A program made the position numbers and the translations under genes. Below, one piece after another: positions 9,226-18,629 of a stretch of DNA of 64,000 nt. The notes under the pieces are model-generated. The model was not told the origin of the DNA and made no database searches. It saw only the letters and a program-made list of their open reading frames with translations. Numbering within the stretch: position 1 is the first letter of the stretch; each line of letters begins with the position of its first letter. The DNA is from an uncultured Clostridia bacterium (GTDB lineage Bacteria; Bacillota; Clostridia; TANB77; CAG-508), in NCBI GenBank assembly GCA_934167305.1, contig CAKPKQ010000003.1, forward strand, positions 9,773-73,772, written 5' to 3'.

Positions 9226-10077
9226 ATGTTTGGATACAGATCAGACGGAAGAAAGTTGAGGGATATTCCGCCATTTTTTAAGATTATTCCACAAGTAATG
9301 AGGACAAGGAGTGACTCACAGGTTTATTATACTTATGATATGCCTATAAAAGAAATTGACAATTACATAGATAAAAAAGCTCAAGAAAATATAAAAATTA
9401 CATATATGGACATAGTATATTCAGCTTTGGTTAGACTTATGGCACAAAGACCAAGGCTTAATAGGTTTGTTATGAATGGGAGAACCTTTGCTAGAAATGA
9501 AATATTTATTTCACTAGCTATAAAAAAGAATTTGACTGATGACGGAATAGAAACTACAATAAAATTGCCTTTTAAAGGAAATGAAAACATATTTGAAATA
9601 AAAGAAAAACTGGAAAGTGTAATTAATGAAAATAAGAACATTAAGAAAAATAACGAAACAGACATACTAGCTACAACATTATCAATAATACCAAATTTTG
9701 TTTTGAAATTTGCAATAAGCACTATAATGTTTTTAGATAAACATGGAATGTTACCTAAAGCTATAATAAAAGCAAGTCCATTCCATACAAGTGCCTTTTT
9801 AACAAATGTAGCTTCACTTGGAATTGATGCAATATATCATCATTTATATGATTTTGGAACAACAGGTGTATTTTTAGCAATGGGCAAAAAGAAAAAAAGT
9901 TATATATATGATGACGACAATTTTAAAGAAGAAAAATGTATATCACTTGCATTTGTGTGTGATGAAAGAATTTGTGACGGATACTATTTTGCAAGTTCGG
10001 TAAAAATGTTCAACAGGTACTTAAAAAAACCTGAATTATTAGAAGAAAATATAGAAAAAGTAGAAGATTGCAAATAA
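9226..10077 (+). CDS. Acyltransferase-fold protein (E2/CAT-like) with altered active site
   Basis: 283 residues resembling the catalytic domain of 2-oxoacid dehydrogenase E2 and chloramphenicol acetyltransferase. Supporting parts are the YTYDMPIKEIDNYI strand-helix, the PRLNRFVMNGR segment and the C-terminal LAFVCDERICDGYYFA. In active E2/CAT proteins the last motif reads DHRxxDG, with a catalytic His; here Glu takes that place (DERICDG). There is no lipoyl or subunit-binding domain. The protein is therefore either a non-catalytic relative or uses another chemistry. Monocistronic, with its own promoter and terminator. Confidence 0.7.
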   Translation: MFGYRSDGRKLRDIPPFFKIIPQVMRTRSDSQVYYTYDMPIKEIDNYIDKKAQENIKITYMDIVYSALVRLMAQRPRLNRFVMNGRTFARNEIFISLAIKKNLTDDGIETTIKLPFKGNENIFEIKEKLESVINENKNIKKNNETDILATTLSIIPNFVLKFAISTIMFLDKHGMLPKAIIKASPFHTSAFLTNVASLGIDAIYHHLYDFGTTGVFLAMGKKKKSYIYDDDNFKEEKCISLAFVCDERICDGYYFASSVKMFNRYLKKPELLEENIEKVEDCK

Positions 10078-10082
10078 AATGA

Positions 10083-10121
10083 ATAAATGTAAATACGAAA
10101 AGTGTTTACATTTATTTTTTT
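10083..10121 (+). terminator. Terminator after the acyltransferase-like gene
   Basis: ATAAATGTAAA / TTTACATTTAT hairpin with a run of seven Ts. Confidence 0.85.
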
Positions 10122-10133
10122 GTAGAATTACTG

Positions 10134-10174
10134 GAATTTCTAATAGTTTGCACTGAATAGAAATTCTTGAAATT
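10134..10174. repeat. 41-bp hairpin repeat, copy 1
   Basis: Begins GAATTTCTA and carries TAGAAATTC as its inverse around a GTTTGCACTG core. A second copy lies at 13505-13545; most of the differences are in the inner arms. Confidence 0.75.
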
Positions 10175-10242
10175 CATATTTTTTACATAAACCTGGTACA
10201 AGCATCATATAATTAACTAACTTAAAACAAAGGAGGATAGTT

Positions 10243-12924
10243 ATGTGGTACACATTATCTACAAAAGAAGTAGAAAGACAAATGCAAACTAATATGGAGT
10301 TTGGATTAGATGAAAAACTGGTAGAGGACAAGCAAAAAAGGTTTGGGTTGAATAAGCTAGAAGAAAAGAAAAAAGAGAGTATAGTTATAAAATTCATAAA
10401 GCAATTTAATGATTTTATGATAATTATATTAATAATTGCCTCAATTATTTCAGCAGTAGTAGCAAAATTAGAAGGAAGCAATGATTATTTTGATTCAATT
10501 ATAATAATTGCAATTGTAATATTTAATGCTATTATGGGATTAGTGCAAGAAGCAAAGGCAGAAAAATCATTAGAAGCACTTAAAAAAATGACCGCACCAA
10601 CATGTAAAGTGAAAAGAAATGGCAAAATATGCACCATAAAAAGCGAACAAGTAGTTCCAGGAGATATTGTATTATTAGAAGCGGGAAATTATGTGCCAGC
10701 AGATTGTAGATTAATTTCAAGCTCTAACTTAAAAATAGAAGAATCTAGCTTAACAGGTGAAACAGTACCAGTTTTAAAAGATGCTAATTGCATACTAAAA
10801 GAGAAGACAGCCTTAGGAGATATGGTAAATATGGCGTTTTCAACTACAATAGTAGTTAACGGTCATGGAGAAGCAATTGTAACAGATACAGGAATGAACA
10901 CAAAAGTAGGTAAAATTGCAAAAATGATTATTACAAATGAAGCTCCTGAAACACCAATTCAAAAGAAATTAGGAGAAGTGGGCAAGTCTTTAGGAATAGC
11001 ATGTTTAGGTATTTGTTTATTAATATTTGTAATTGGACTTTTAAAGAAAATTGAACCAATAGAAATGTTTATGACTTCAGTAGGATTAGCTGTAGCGGCA
11101 ATACCAGAGGGGCTACCAGCAATAGTAACGATTATGTTATCAATTGGTGTAACAAAAATGGCAAAGAAAAACAGTATAATTAGAAAATTACCAGCAGTTG
11201 AAACCTTAGGTAGCAGTAGTGTTATATGTTCTGATAAAACAGGAACATTAACACAAAATAAAATGCAAGTTACTAAAATAGCAAATATAAATGGAGAAAC
11301 TAATGATAAAGGGTACACTAAATGGTTGATGGGTATGGCTACAATGTGCACAGATGTGGAAATATCAAGAGAAAATGGAAAAATAGAACTAACAGGAGAA
11401 CCAACTGAAAAGGCAATAGTTAGCAAAGCTTTAGATGAAGGACAAAACAAAAATGAATTATATAATGTAATGAAACGTGTAAAAGATATTCCATTTGATT
11501 CAAGTAGAAAAATGATGACAACAATTCACAAAATACCAAATGGATATAGAGTTATAACAAAGGGCGCACCAGATGTATTATTAAAAAGATGTAACAAAGT
11601 ATATGAAAATGGAAATGTAACTGCATTAGATTATTCAAAAACTAAATTGATAGAAAATCAAAATAATAAAATGGCAGATGAAGCTTTAAGAGTATTAGCA
11701 ATAGCATATTTGGATATACCAAGTTTGCCAAACAAGATAGATAGTGAGAATATAGAAAAAAATCTAATCTTTATTGGATTAATAGGAATGATAGATCCAC
11801 CAAGAGAAGGTGTGAAAGAGGCTGTTGCAACTTGCAAGAAAGCAGGAATAAAAACTGTAATGATTACAGGAGATCATATAATAACAGCAAAAGCAATTGC
11901 GAAAGATTTAGGAATATTAAGAGGCAGTGATTTAGCAATTACAGGTGAAGAACTAGATAAAATACCACAAGCTGTATTACAAAGAAACATTATGAATTAT
12001 TCTGTTTTTGCAAGAGTGACACCAGAACACAAAGTTAGAATAGTTAAAGCATATCAGTCAACAGGTGCAGTAGTTGCAATGACAGGAGATGGAGTAAATG
12101 ACGCACCAGCATTAAAAAATGCTGATATTGGAATTGCAATGGGAAAAAATGGCACAGATGTTGCTAAAAATGCAGCAGACATGGTTTTGACAGATGATAA
12201 TTTTGTTACAATTGTTGAAGCTGTTAAACAAGGAAGAAATATATTTGATAATATAAAAAAGGCAGTACATTTTTTAATTGCAACAAATATTGGGGAAATT
12301 GTAACAATATTTTTAGGATTGCTATTAGGCTTAAAATCTCCACTTTTAGCTATTCAACTATTGTGGATAAACTTAGTAACTGATTCACTTCCAGCAATTG
12401 CTTTAGGATTAGAAAAACCAGAAGCAGATATAATGAATAAAAAACCTAGAGATAACAAAAAGGGAATTTTTGCAGACGGACTATGGCAAAAAATAATTGC
12501 AGAGGGAATAATGTTAGGTGCTTTAACATTAGTGGCATTTAGCTTAGGAAATTATTTATATGGAATAGAAGTTGCAAGAACAATGGCTTTTGTAAGTTTA
12601 GGACTGCTAGAATTAATCCACAGCTTTAATATAAAAAGTGAAGAATCAATATTTAAAGTAGGGTTATTTGAAAATAAATATTTGCTAGGAGCATTTATTT
12701 TAGGAGCGATATTACAAGTGGTTGTAGTTGTAATTCCATCGGTAGCAGAAGTATTTAAACTTTTACCATTAACTAAAGTACAATGGCTATATACATTTGG
12801 AATATCAGTATTACCGCTAATAATAATTGAATTGCAAAAAATGTTTGATAAGGTGGAAACAAAATTTGAAAGAAAAGAATTCCAACATATTACGCAGAAA
12901 AAAAGGGAAGTACATAATACTTGA
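10243..12924 (+). CDS. P-type calcium-transporting ATPase
   Basis: 893 residues, the size of bacterial SERCA/PMR1-type pumps, which export Ca2+ across the cell membrane using ATP. The phosphorylation motif SDKTGTLTQNK is at about 330, and TGET and MTGDGVNDAPALK are present. The calcium-site residues are intact: VAAIPEGLP in helix 4, TNIGEIV in helix 5 and NLVTDSLPAIALG in helix 6. The C-terminus carries four further membrane helices. SD AAAGGAGG lies 8 nt before the ATG. The gene appears to be transcribed alone. Confidence 0.95.
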   Translation: MWYTLSTKEVERQMQTNMEFGLDEKLVEDKQKRFGLNKLEEKKKESIVIKFIKQFNDFMIIILIIASIISAVVAKLEGSNDYFDSIIIIAIVIFNAIMGLVQEAKAEKSLEALKKMTAPTCKVKRNGKICTIKSEQVVPGDIVLLEAGNYVPADCRLISSSNLKIEESSLTGETVPVLKDANCILKEKTALGDMVNMAFSTTIVVNGHGEAIVTDTGMNTKVGKIAKMIITNEAPETPIQKKLGEVGKSLGIACLGICLLIFVIGLLKKIEPIEMFMTSVGLAVAAIPEGLPAIVTIMLSIGVTKMAKKNSIIRKLPAVETLGSSSVICSDKTGTLTQNKMQVTKIANINGETNDKGYTKWLMGMATMCTDVEISRENGKIELTGEPTEKAIVSKALDEGQNKNELYNVMKRVKDIPFDSSRKMMTTIHKIPNGYRVITKGAPDVLLKRCNKVYENGNVTALDYSKTKLIENQNNKMADEALRVLAIAYLDIPSLPNKIDSENIEKNLIFIGLIGMIDPPREGVKEAVATCKKAGIKTVMITGDHIITAKAIAKDLGILRGSDLAITGEELDKIPQAVLQRNIMNYSVFARVTPEHKVRIVKAYQSTGAVVAMTGDGVNDAPALKNADIGIAMGKNGTDVAKNAADMVLTDDNFVTIVEAVKQGRNIFDNIKKAVHFLIATNIGEIVTIFLGLLLGLKSPLLAIQLLWINLVTDSLPAIALGLEKPEADIMNKKPRDNKKGIFADGLWQKIIAEGIMLGALTLVAFSLGNYLYGIEVARTMAFVSLGLLELIHSFNIKSEESIFKVGLFENKYLLGAFILGAILQVVVVVIPSVAEVFKLLPLTKVQWLYTFGISVLPLIIIELQKMFDKVETKFERKEFQHITQKKREVHNT

Positions 12925-12949
12925 AAATTATGTAAATTTGGTATATAAT
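12921..12949 (+). promoter_or_regulatory. Promoter for the 12994 gene
   Basis: TTGAAA at 12921-12926, a 17-bp spacer and TATAAT at 12944-12949; the -35 box overlaps the stop of the ATPase gene. Confidence 0.75.
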
Positions 12950-12993
12950 TAATATACATCTGTTTTAGATGAAATTTATAAGGAGTGAGCATT

Positions 12994-13401
12994 GTGAAAA
13001 GAATTTACATTATTGGTGAGACCAAACGCGAAGAACAGCGGAAATTCTTGGAAAAGGTTTCGGAACACTTTACGAATCATGGCTTTGCAATATACATGCC
13101 TCACCAGCATGTAAAAGATGAAGCGGATGTGGATGCCAAAAAATTTTATGCAATTCATATGAGCTTTTTAAAAAGCTCGTGCATGTTGGTAGCAGATATC
13201 TCTTCACCATCTTTGAGACTTGGAATTGAGCTTGAAAAGGCTAATTCCCTCAAAATTCCTATTTGTGTTTTGCACAAAAAAGAAAGCAGAGTGGACGAAC
13301 TTGTGAAGGGAATGCCAATGGTGAGAAATATTATTCAGTATTCCTCTGAAGATGTGATGCTGGAAAATTTCGAGATGTATTTTGAAACATTGGGTCTTTA
13401 A
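12994..13401 (+). CDS. Nucleoside 2-deoxyribosyltransferase-like protein
   Basis: 135 residues. The start chosen is the GTG at 12994, 8 nt after AAGGAG; the GTG at 12985 overlaps that site. The fold signature is KRIYIIGET at the N-terminus, a middle acidic/Phe segment (DAKKFYAIHM) and VADISSPSLRLGIELEKA, which matches the nucleoside-binding Asp and Glu region of deoxyribosyltransferase/DUF4406-like proteins. These either swap bases on deoxynucleosides or bind nucleotide ligands. Codon use (CGG, CGC, CTC) is less AT-rich than in its neighbours. It has its own promoter and terminator. Confidence 0.7.
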   Translation: MKRIYIIGETKREEQRKFLEKVSEHFTNHGFAIYMPHQHVKDEADVDAKKFYAIHMSFLKSSCMLVADISSPSLRLGIELEKANSLKIPICVLHKKESRVDELVKGMPMVRNIIQYSSEDVMLENFEMYFETLGL

Positions 13402-13408
13402 ACTCCTT

Positions 13409-13441
13409 AAAGAGTGCCTAAAAAATTGGCACTCTTTTTTT
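13409..13441 (+). terminator. Terminator after the 12994 gene
   Basis: AAAGAGTGCC / GGCACTCTTT hairpin followed by Ts. Confidence 0.9.
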
Positions 13442-13504
13442 ATATTCTAAGAATTTAATCCTACTAGGAGTAAATTTTGTAGAAGATAAATATGCGAATC
13501 ACTA

Positions 13505-13545
13505 GAATTTCTAGCAGTTTGCACTGCGTAGAAATTCTTGTAATT
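13505..13545. repeat. 41-bp hairpin repeat, copy 2
   Basis: Starts GAATTTCTAGCAG and ends with CTGCGTAGAAATTC plus a short tail, so outer and inner arms both pair. Same unit as 10134-10174. Confidence 0.75.
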
Positions 13546-13627
13546 TGTTTTTATGTTATTTTTATTGATATTTAGAAGTATATTGTATAAAATATAGATA
13601 CAAAAATTTGAAAGGGGAAAATCTATA

Positions 13628-15598
13628 ATGAAGAAAACAAAATATTTAATTAAAATTTTTGCTATGCTTATAATATTTATTGGGATTATTTTAATAAGCA
13701 ATAAAGTAAAAGCAGGAAGCATTAATTTAAATAATTTGAATTTTGACATTCAACTAAATGAAGATGGCAGTATGGATGTAGTAGAAAATTGGGATGCAAG
13801 TATTTCAAATACAAACACTATGTTCAAAGATTTTGATTTAGATAGTACAAAATTTAAAAAAATAACTGATGTTGAAGTATATAGAGTTTATGGCGAAAAC
13901 AATAAGAAAAAACTTACTGAAATTGATGAAGAAATGTACCATGTTACTGAAGATTGCTATTATGGTTTAAATGTCAGTGGAAACAGATTTGAAATAGCTT
14001 GGGGAGTTTCGGTAGATGGAACAGAAACAAGAAGCTATCAAGTTAAATACAAAGTAGTAGATGTAGTAAAAACTTATGCGGACTGCTCAGAAGTATATTG
14101 GAAATTAGTTGGAACAGATAATGAAGTACCTGTTACAAAGCTAACAGCAACAATAAAATTACCAAAAGAAGTATCTGATAAAAATAATGTTAGAGGCTGG
14201 GCGCATGGACCTTATAATGGCAATATATATATATATAATGACAGAGTGTATTTGGAAGTTGATTATTTAACTACATCAACGATGGTAGAAGCAAGAATAG
14301 CTATTTTGGAAAATTTATTTCCAAGTAATGAAATAGTAGATAAGTCTATGCTTTCAGAAATTTTGTCAGAAGAACAGGAATGGGCAGAAAAGGCTAATAA
14401 AGAGAGAGAAGAATATATAATGCAAATGGAAAATGAGAAACGCATTGAAAAAATAGTAGAAGTTGTATTTTGTATAGTAGCTATTGCGTTAACTGTTCTT
14501 CTTACATATAACTTAATAAAAAACACAATAAAAACAAATAAAACAGTGGCAAGAAAAATGCCAGAACTCGAGTATTTTAGAGATATTCCTAATAAAGAGG
14601 CATCTGCAGGAGATGCAGCATATTTATATTACCATAGAAATGGAAGTTTTAGAAAAAATATATCGAAAATATTATCAGCAACTTTATTACAATTATCATT
14701 AAAAAAATATATAGCATTTTCAGAAGATAAAACAAAGGCAAAACCACAAGTAAGAATAAATATTTTGAATAATACAGAACAATTAGAGTCATTAACAAAT
14801 GATGAAAAAACAGTATTAAGTATACTTAAAAGTGTTACAAGAGAAACAAACAAAACTGGTGAAATTGCTACTTTTACAATGAAAGAATTTGAAAAATATG
14901 CAAAGAAGAACTGTGAAACTTTTATGAGAAAAATAGATTCAATAGAATCAGAAGTAAAAACACAGCAAGTAACTTCAAAAAATTATTCGGACGAGAATGA
15001 AAAGATAGTTACTCAATATGCTACTAAAGCAATATTATATGTTACATTTGGAATAACTGGAGTAATTGTTACAATACCACTTTTTCCATGGCTAACAATA
15101 CCAGCAATACTTTTAATACTTAATTCTATACCACATTTTAGTATGGCTAAAAAAGTAAATGAACTAACAGATAAAGGACTAGAAGAAAAGGCAAAATGGG
15201 TAGGTCTTAAAAAATATATGGAAGACTTTTCTTTATTAAACGAAAGAGAAGTTCCAGATTTAAAACTATGGGAAAAATACTTGGTATTTGCAACAGCCTT
15301 TGGAATTGCAGATAAAGTACTAAAACAATTAAAAATTAAATATCCAGAATTACAAAACATGGATGGATATGATTATGCATATATGCATATACTATATCAT
15401 GGCTCATTAAATAATTCATTCCTAAATACACTTAATACATCAGTAAATAGAGTATATATGGGAGGAATGAGTGCAGAAGCTGCAAGAAGTGGTTATGATG
15501 GAAGTAACTTCTCATCAGGAGGAGGCTTTGGAGGAGGATTCTCTGGAGGTGGCGGAGGCCGGAGGTGGCGGAGGCCGGAATGGGCGGAAGATAAATAA
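13628..15598 (+). CDS. DUF2207 family membrane protein, C-terminus altered by two frameshifts
   Basis: 656 residues as read. A signal/membrane segment (about 5-28) leads to an extracellular DUF2207 beta domain (about 32-235). A membrane helix near 280-300 follows, then a cytoplasmic region and two closely spaced helices (about 460-500). The family usually ends in a long Gly-rich tail. Here the tail GGGFGGGFSGGGGG abruptly becomes RRWRRPEWAEDK. Removing one C at 15559/15560 and one at 15575/15576 restores a run of Gly followed by MGGR and a stop at 15592. The original 3' end was therefore probably at 15594. Function of the family is unknown. Confidence 0.8.
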   Translation: MKKTKYLIKIFAMLIIFIGIILISNKVKAGSINLNNLNFDIQLNEDGSMDVVENWDASISNTNTMFKDFDLDSTKFKKITDVEVYRVYGENNKKKLTEIDEEMYHVTEDCYYGLNVSGNRFEIAWGVSVDGTETRSYQVKYKVVDVVKTYADCSEVYWKLVGTDNEVPVTKLTATIKLPKEVSDKNNVRGWAHGPYNGNIYIYNDRVYLEVDYLTTSTMVEARIAILENLFPSNEIVDKSMLSEILSEEQEWAEKANKEREEYIMQMENEKRIEKIVEVVFCIVAIALTVLLTYNLIKNTIKTNKTVARKMPELEYFRDIPNKEASAGDAAYLYYHRNGSFRKNISKILSATLLQLSLKKYIAFSEDKTKAKPQVRINILNNTEQLESLTNDEKTVLSILKSVTRETNKTGEIATFTMKEFEKYAKKNCETFMRKIDSIESEVKTQQVTSKNYSDENEKIVTQYATKAILYVTFGITGVIVTIPLFPWLTIPAILLILNSIPHFSMAKKVNELTDKGLEEKAKWVGLKKYMEDFSLLNEREVPDLKLWEKYLVFATAFGIADKVLKQLKIKYPELQNMDGYDYAYMHILYHGSLNNSFLNTLNTSVNRVYMGGMSAEAARSGYDGSNFSSGGGFGGGFSGGGGGRRWRRPEWAEDK

Positions 15599-15604
15599 TA
15601 CAAT

Positions 15605-15635
15605 AAAAAAAGTAGCCAGTTAATGGCTACTTTTT
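15605..15635 (+). terminator. Terminator after the DUF2207 gene
   Basis: AAAAAGTAGCCA / TGGCTACTTTTT hairpin. Confidence 0.9.
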
Positions 15636-15803
15636 GAAAATAAAAGGGGATGTTTTACTAATCTATAGTCAATAATGGAGTAACTTATTATTGACTACAT
15701 ATATAATATACCAGTAGAATTTGTCCTTTGTGTGAATTCAAAGTGATTAATTTGCAAAATAGAATTGTTTTATTGGGGACGAAAAATTGATTACAAATAT
15801 CAT
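15636..15803. other. Intergenic stretch with one perfect hairpin
   Basis: No gene found. At about 15666-15697, TAGTCAATAAT pairs exactly with ATTATTGACTA around a short loop. There is no T tract after it, so it is not an obvious terminator. I see nothing else here. Confidence 0.4.
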
Positions 15804-15834
15804 AATAGGGAGCTTTTTTAATAAGCTCCCTATT
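15804..15834 (-). terminator. Terminator of the M23 peptidase gene
   Basis: AATAGGGAGCTT / AAGCTCCCTATT hairpin downstream of the minus-strand gene that ends at 15874. Confidence 0.8.
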
Positions 15835-15873
15835 TATTTCGTGTCAAAATTCTCTGCCACTAATGGCACATTT

Positions 15874-16911
15874 CTATTTATAAATATAGTTTTGTGGATT
15901 TACACTAACACCATTAATTTTAATTTCAAAGTGTAAGTGGTTACCTGTTGAATTACCAGTTGAACCAACGGCAGCAATAACGTCACCAGCTTTAACTGTA
16001 TCTCCAACTTTTGAATATAATTTACTACAGTGACCATAATAAATTTGTACACCATTACCACAGTCAACAATAATTAAATTACCATAACTTCCATTATCAC
16101 CAGAAAATGTAACTTTACCATCACAAGCTGCTTTAATTTGTGTACCATATGGTGCAGCAATATCTAGTCCATTATGAGGGTAACTACGTATACTTTCTCT
16201 ACTACCAAAACGTGAAGTAATAACACCAGAAATTGGTTTTTGAGCTAGATAAACACCATTTACAGAAGCATCATCAATTTTTTTAAGCTCTGTATTAACT
16301 TCTTTTGAAGCTACTTTAATGTCAACAGTTTCATACTCGTTTGAATCTTGTGTATATAACTCATTTATACCAATTGTAAATTTTATATCTTCATATTTTT
16401 CCTTCATATCTGCAACTAAATCTTCGGCCTCTTCTAATGAATCTACAACTGATTTTTGTTCGCCATTTAAAGTTACAGCATAATATTTATATGTTATTTT
16501 TGCATTTTCTTCAATTTTTGATAAAACACTATCATTATTTATTTCAGTACCATTATCAACAAAAACTAAACTATATTCTGGAGTTGCACAATCCACATAT
16601 GCAATATTGTTAGTTCCTTCTAATGATAATATACTATTTACTTTATTTTCAATTAATTCTCTATTTTGAACATATCCAATATGTTCACCAGAAATACTTA
16701 CTCTACATACAAGTTTATATTTCATAAAAATAACTGTCATGACAATAAATAAAGCAATTGCAATTAAATTAATTAGTTTAAATCCTTCTTTTGTGTAATA
16801 TTTAATTTGCTTGTTTAAAATAAGATTCACACTCCTTTTTCTTTGCACGACATCTTCTATTATACAACATATTGTGTACAATTTCAAATTAGTTATACTT
16901 ACAAATACCAT
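15874..16911 (-). CDS. Membrane-anchored M23 (LytM) metallopeptidase
   Basis: Up to 345 residues. The start is uncertain: the ATG at 16911 has no clear SD, while AAAAGGAG at about 16829-16836 would suit a non-ATG start soon after. A basic N-terminus and one membrane helix (about 46-66) are followed by an extracytoplasmic region of about 150 residues. The C-terminal M23 domain (about 225-345) has all zinc-ligand motifs (HNGLDIA, YYGHCS and NHLHFEI). Such enzymes cut peptide cross-links in peptidoglycan or act in engulfment. Monocistronic. Confidence 0.85.
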   Translation of the reverse strand: MVFVSITNLKLYTICCIIEDVVQRKRSVNLILNKQIKYYTKEGFKLINLIAIALFIVMTVIFMKYKLVCRVSISGEHIGYVQNRELIENKVNSILSLEGTNNIAYVDCATPEYSLVFVDNGTEINNDSVLSKIEENAKITYKYYAVTLNGEQKSVVDSLEEAEDLVADMKEKYEDIKFTIGINELYTQDSNEYETVDIKVASKEVNTELKKIDDASVNGVYLAQKPISGVITSRFGSRESIRSYPHNGLDIAAPYGTQIKAACDGKVTFSGDNGSYGNLIIVDCGNGVQIYYGHCSKLYSKVGDTVKAGDVIAAVGSTGNSTGNHLHFEIKINGVSVNPQNYIYK

Positions 16912-17038
16912 TCCAAAACAATCTTGGCAAAAATGGCAATCCTTTAATTGCTAAAAACAACTACTTATCTCGTTATTTTGCAATATTTCTCATTATTTCT
17001 TTAATTTTCTACTATTGACAAAAATATGCAAAAATAAA

Positions 17039-17061
17039 CAGCTATTTTATGAAAATAGCTG
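17039..17061 (-). terminator. Terminator of the HtrA gene
   Basis: CAGCTATTTT / AAAATAGCTG perfect hairpin; on the minus strand it is followed by a T-rich stretch. Confidence 0.75.
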
Positions 17062-17081
17062 CTTAAAACAATATATTGCAG

Positions 17082-18350
17082 TTATGGTTGTTCTTGAAGA
17101 GTAACTGTTATATCTTTTTTGTTACCATTACGATAAACTTTAAGTTTAATTGTATCACCAATTTGTTTTTGACCTTTAATTTCATTTAATTCATTCATTG
17201 TTGTAATAGTTTTTCCATCAGCCTCAATAATAACGTCACCAACTTTTAAACCAGCTTTTTCTCCAGCTGAAAAATCTTCAACTGTTTTGATATATACACC
17301 AACAACCAAGTTATTAGCTTTAGCGGTTTTTTCATCTAAATCAATTCCGCCAATTCCAATATAAGGTCTTTTTACTTTACTATACTGAATAAGTTGTTCA
17401 TAAATGCTCTTTGTTGAATTAATTGGAATAGCAAAACCAACACCTTCAACACCTGTACCAGAAAGCTTTAAAGTATTAACACCAATAACTTGTCCTTTAC
17501 TATTTACTAAGGCACCACCACTGTTACCAGTATTTATTGCAGCATCAGTTTGAATAGTTGTATATTTATTTCCATCATCATCTGAAACTTCTCTATTAAC
17601 AGCACTAACAATACCAGCTGTTACACTATTATCCAATCCTAAAGGGCTACCAATAGCCATTACAAACTCTCCAACTTGAACTGAGCTAGAATCACCAAGT
17701 TCTGCAACAGCCAAACCATCTTTATCAATTTTTATAACAGCCAAATCAGTTTGTGAATCAGTTCCAACAATAGTTCCTGTATATTCTGTATCATCATTAT
17801 ACAATTTTACAGTAACTTTATTAGCTTTTTCGATTTCATAAAAAGAACCAGAACTAGAGCCAGTAGAATTTACAACGTGATTGTTAGTTAAAATATAACC
17901 ATCTTCACTTATAATAATTCCAGAGCCTTTAGCAGTTACAGTTCCAGTAGAACGATTAAAAATAGAATTAACCGAATATTCCACACTAATTGCAACAATA
18001 GATGGTTGTACCTTTCTAGCAACTCCAATAGCTGTATCTGAATATCCTTGAAGCGAAATAAGTTGTGTATTTACAGAAGTGGTATTTTCAGAAGATTTGT
18101 TATCATTTGTTACATTTGTAACAACTAATTTTTCTAAAAATGCCTGTTTGATACTAGGAACACTAACACATGCACCAATAGTGATGGCAGCGCCAAGTAT
18201 ACCACACATAAAAGGTAGAACTACCACTTTACCAAAACCAGCACCTCCTGATTTCTTTTTCTTTTCTGAATTATTAAAAGCTCTATAATTTACCTCAGTC
18301 GTAGTTGGGTTTACGCTTTTAAATTCTTGATCATTATTTTCGTCATTCAT
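17082..18350 (-). CDS. HtrA/DegP-like membrane serine protease with PDZ domain
   Basis: 422 residues. A cytoplasmic N-terminus (1-38) is followed by a membrane helix (about 40-66). The trypsin-like domain carries the catalytic triad: His in LTNNHVV, Asp in TDLAVIKI and Ser in NTGNSGGAL. One PDZ domain (about 325-415) contains AGLKVGDVI. These proteases degrade or refold damaged exported proteins at the membrane surface. SD GGAGG lies 9 nt before the ATG. The gene is divergent from rnc. Confidence 0.93.
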   Translation of the reverse strand: MNDENNDQEFKSVNPTTTEVNYRAFNNSEKKKKSGGAGFGKVVVLPFMCGILGAAITIGACVSVPSIKQAFLEKLVVTNVTNDNKSSENTTSVNTQLISLQGYSDTAIGVARKVQPSIVAISVEYSVNSIFNRSTGTVTAKGSGIIISEDGYILTNNHVVNSTGSSSGSFYEIEKANKVTVKLYNDDTEYTGTIVGTDSQTDLAVIKIDKDGLAVAELGDSSSVQVGEFVMAIGSPLGLDNSVTAGIVSAVNREVSDDDGNKYTTIQTDAAINTGNSGGALVNSKGQVIGVNTLKLSGTGVEGVGFAIPINSTKSIYEQLIQYSKVKRPYIGIGGIDLDEKTAKANNLVVGVYIKTVEDFSAGEKAGLKVGDVIIEADGKTITTMNELNEIKGQKQIGDTIKLKVYRNGNKKDITVTLQEQP

Positions 18351-18482
18351 TGAAAATTACCTCCAAACTTATATGAATATATTTTATCTTAAAACATAAT
18401 TATCATACAATACATTTGTGAAAAAAATGTGAAAAAATTGTATTTTTTATTTGGCAATAAGAGTTTATTTGTCAAAATACAT

Positions 18483-18510
18483 TTGCAATTTCATTAAAAT
18501 AATGTATAAT
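18483..18510 (+). promoter_or_regulatory. Promoter for rnc
   Basis: TTGCAA at 18483-18488, a 16-bp spacer and TATAAT at 18505-18510. The transcript would carry the 46-bp repeat in its leader. Confidence 0.6.
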
Positions 18511-18540
18511 AAAAAAGTAAAAAGAAAATAGTAAGATAGT

Positions 18541-18586
18541 GTTAAGCAGTCTATGAAAAATTGTAGCGGAGCACAATGTGCTCCAT
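18541..18586. repeat. 46-bp dispersed repeat, copy 1 (rnc leader)
   Basis: Matches 27988-28033 at 41 of 46 positions. Contains the hairpin GGAGCACAATGTGCTCC. Here it lies in the untranslated leader of rnc. Confidence 0.8.
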
Positions 18587-18629
18587 AAAAATAAAACTAT
18601 CTAAATAATAAAATGAAGGGAGTGAAAAA

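Noticed and set aside
18351..18629. Reading frame in the gap between htrA and rnc
   Set aside because: Only short frames without SD; the gap holds promoters and one dispersed repeat.
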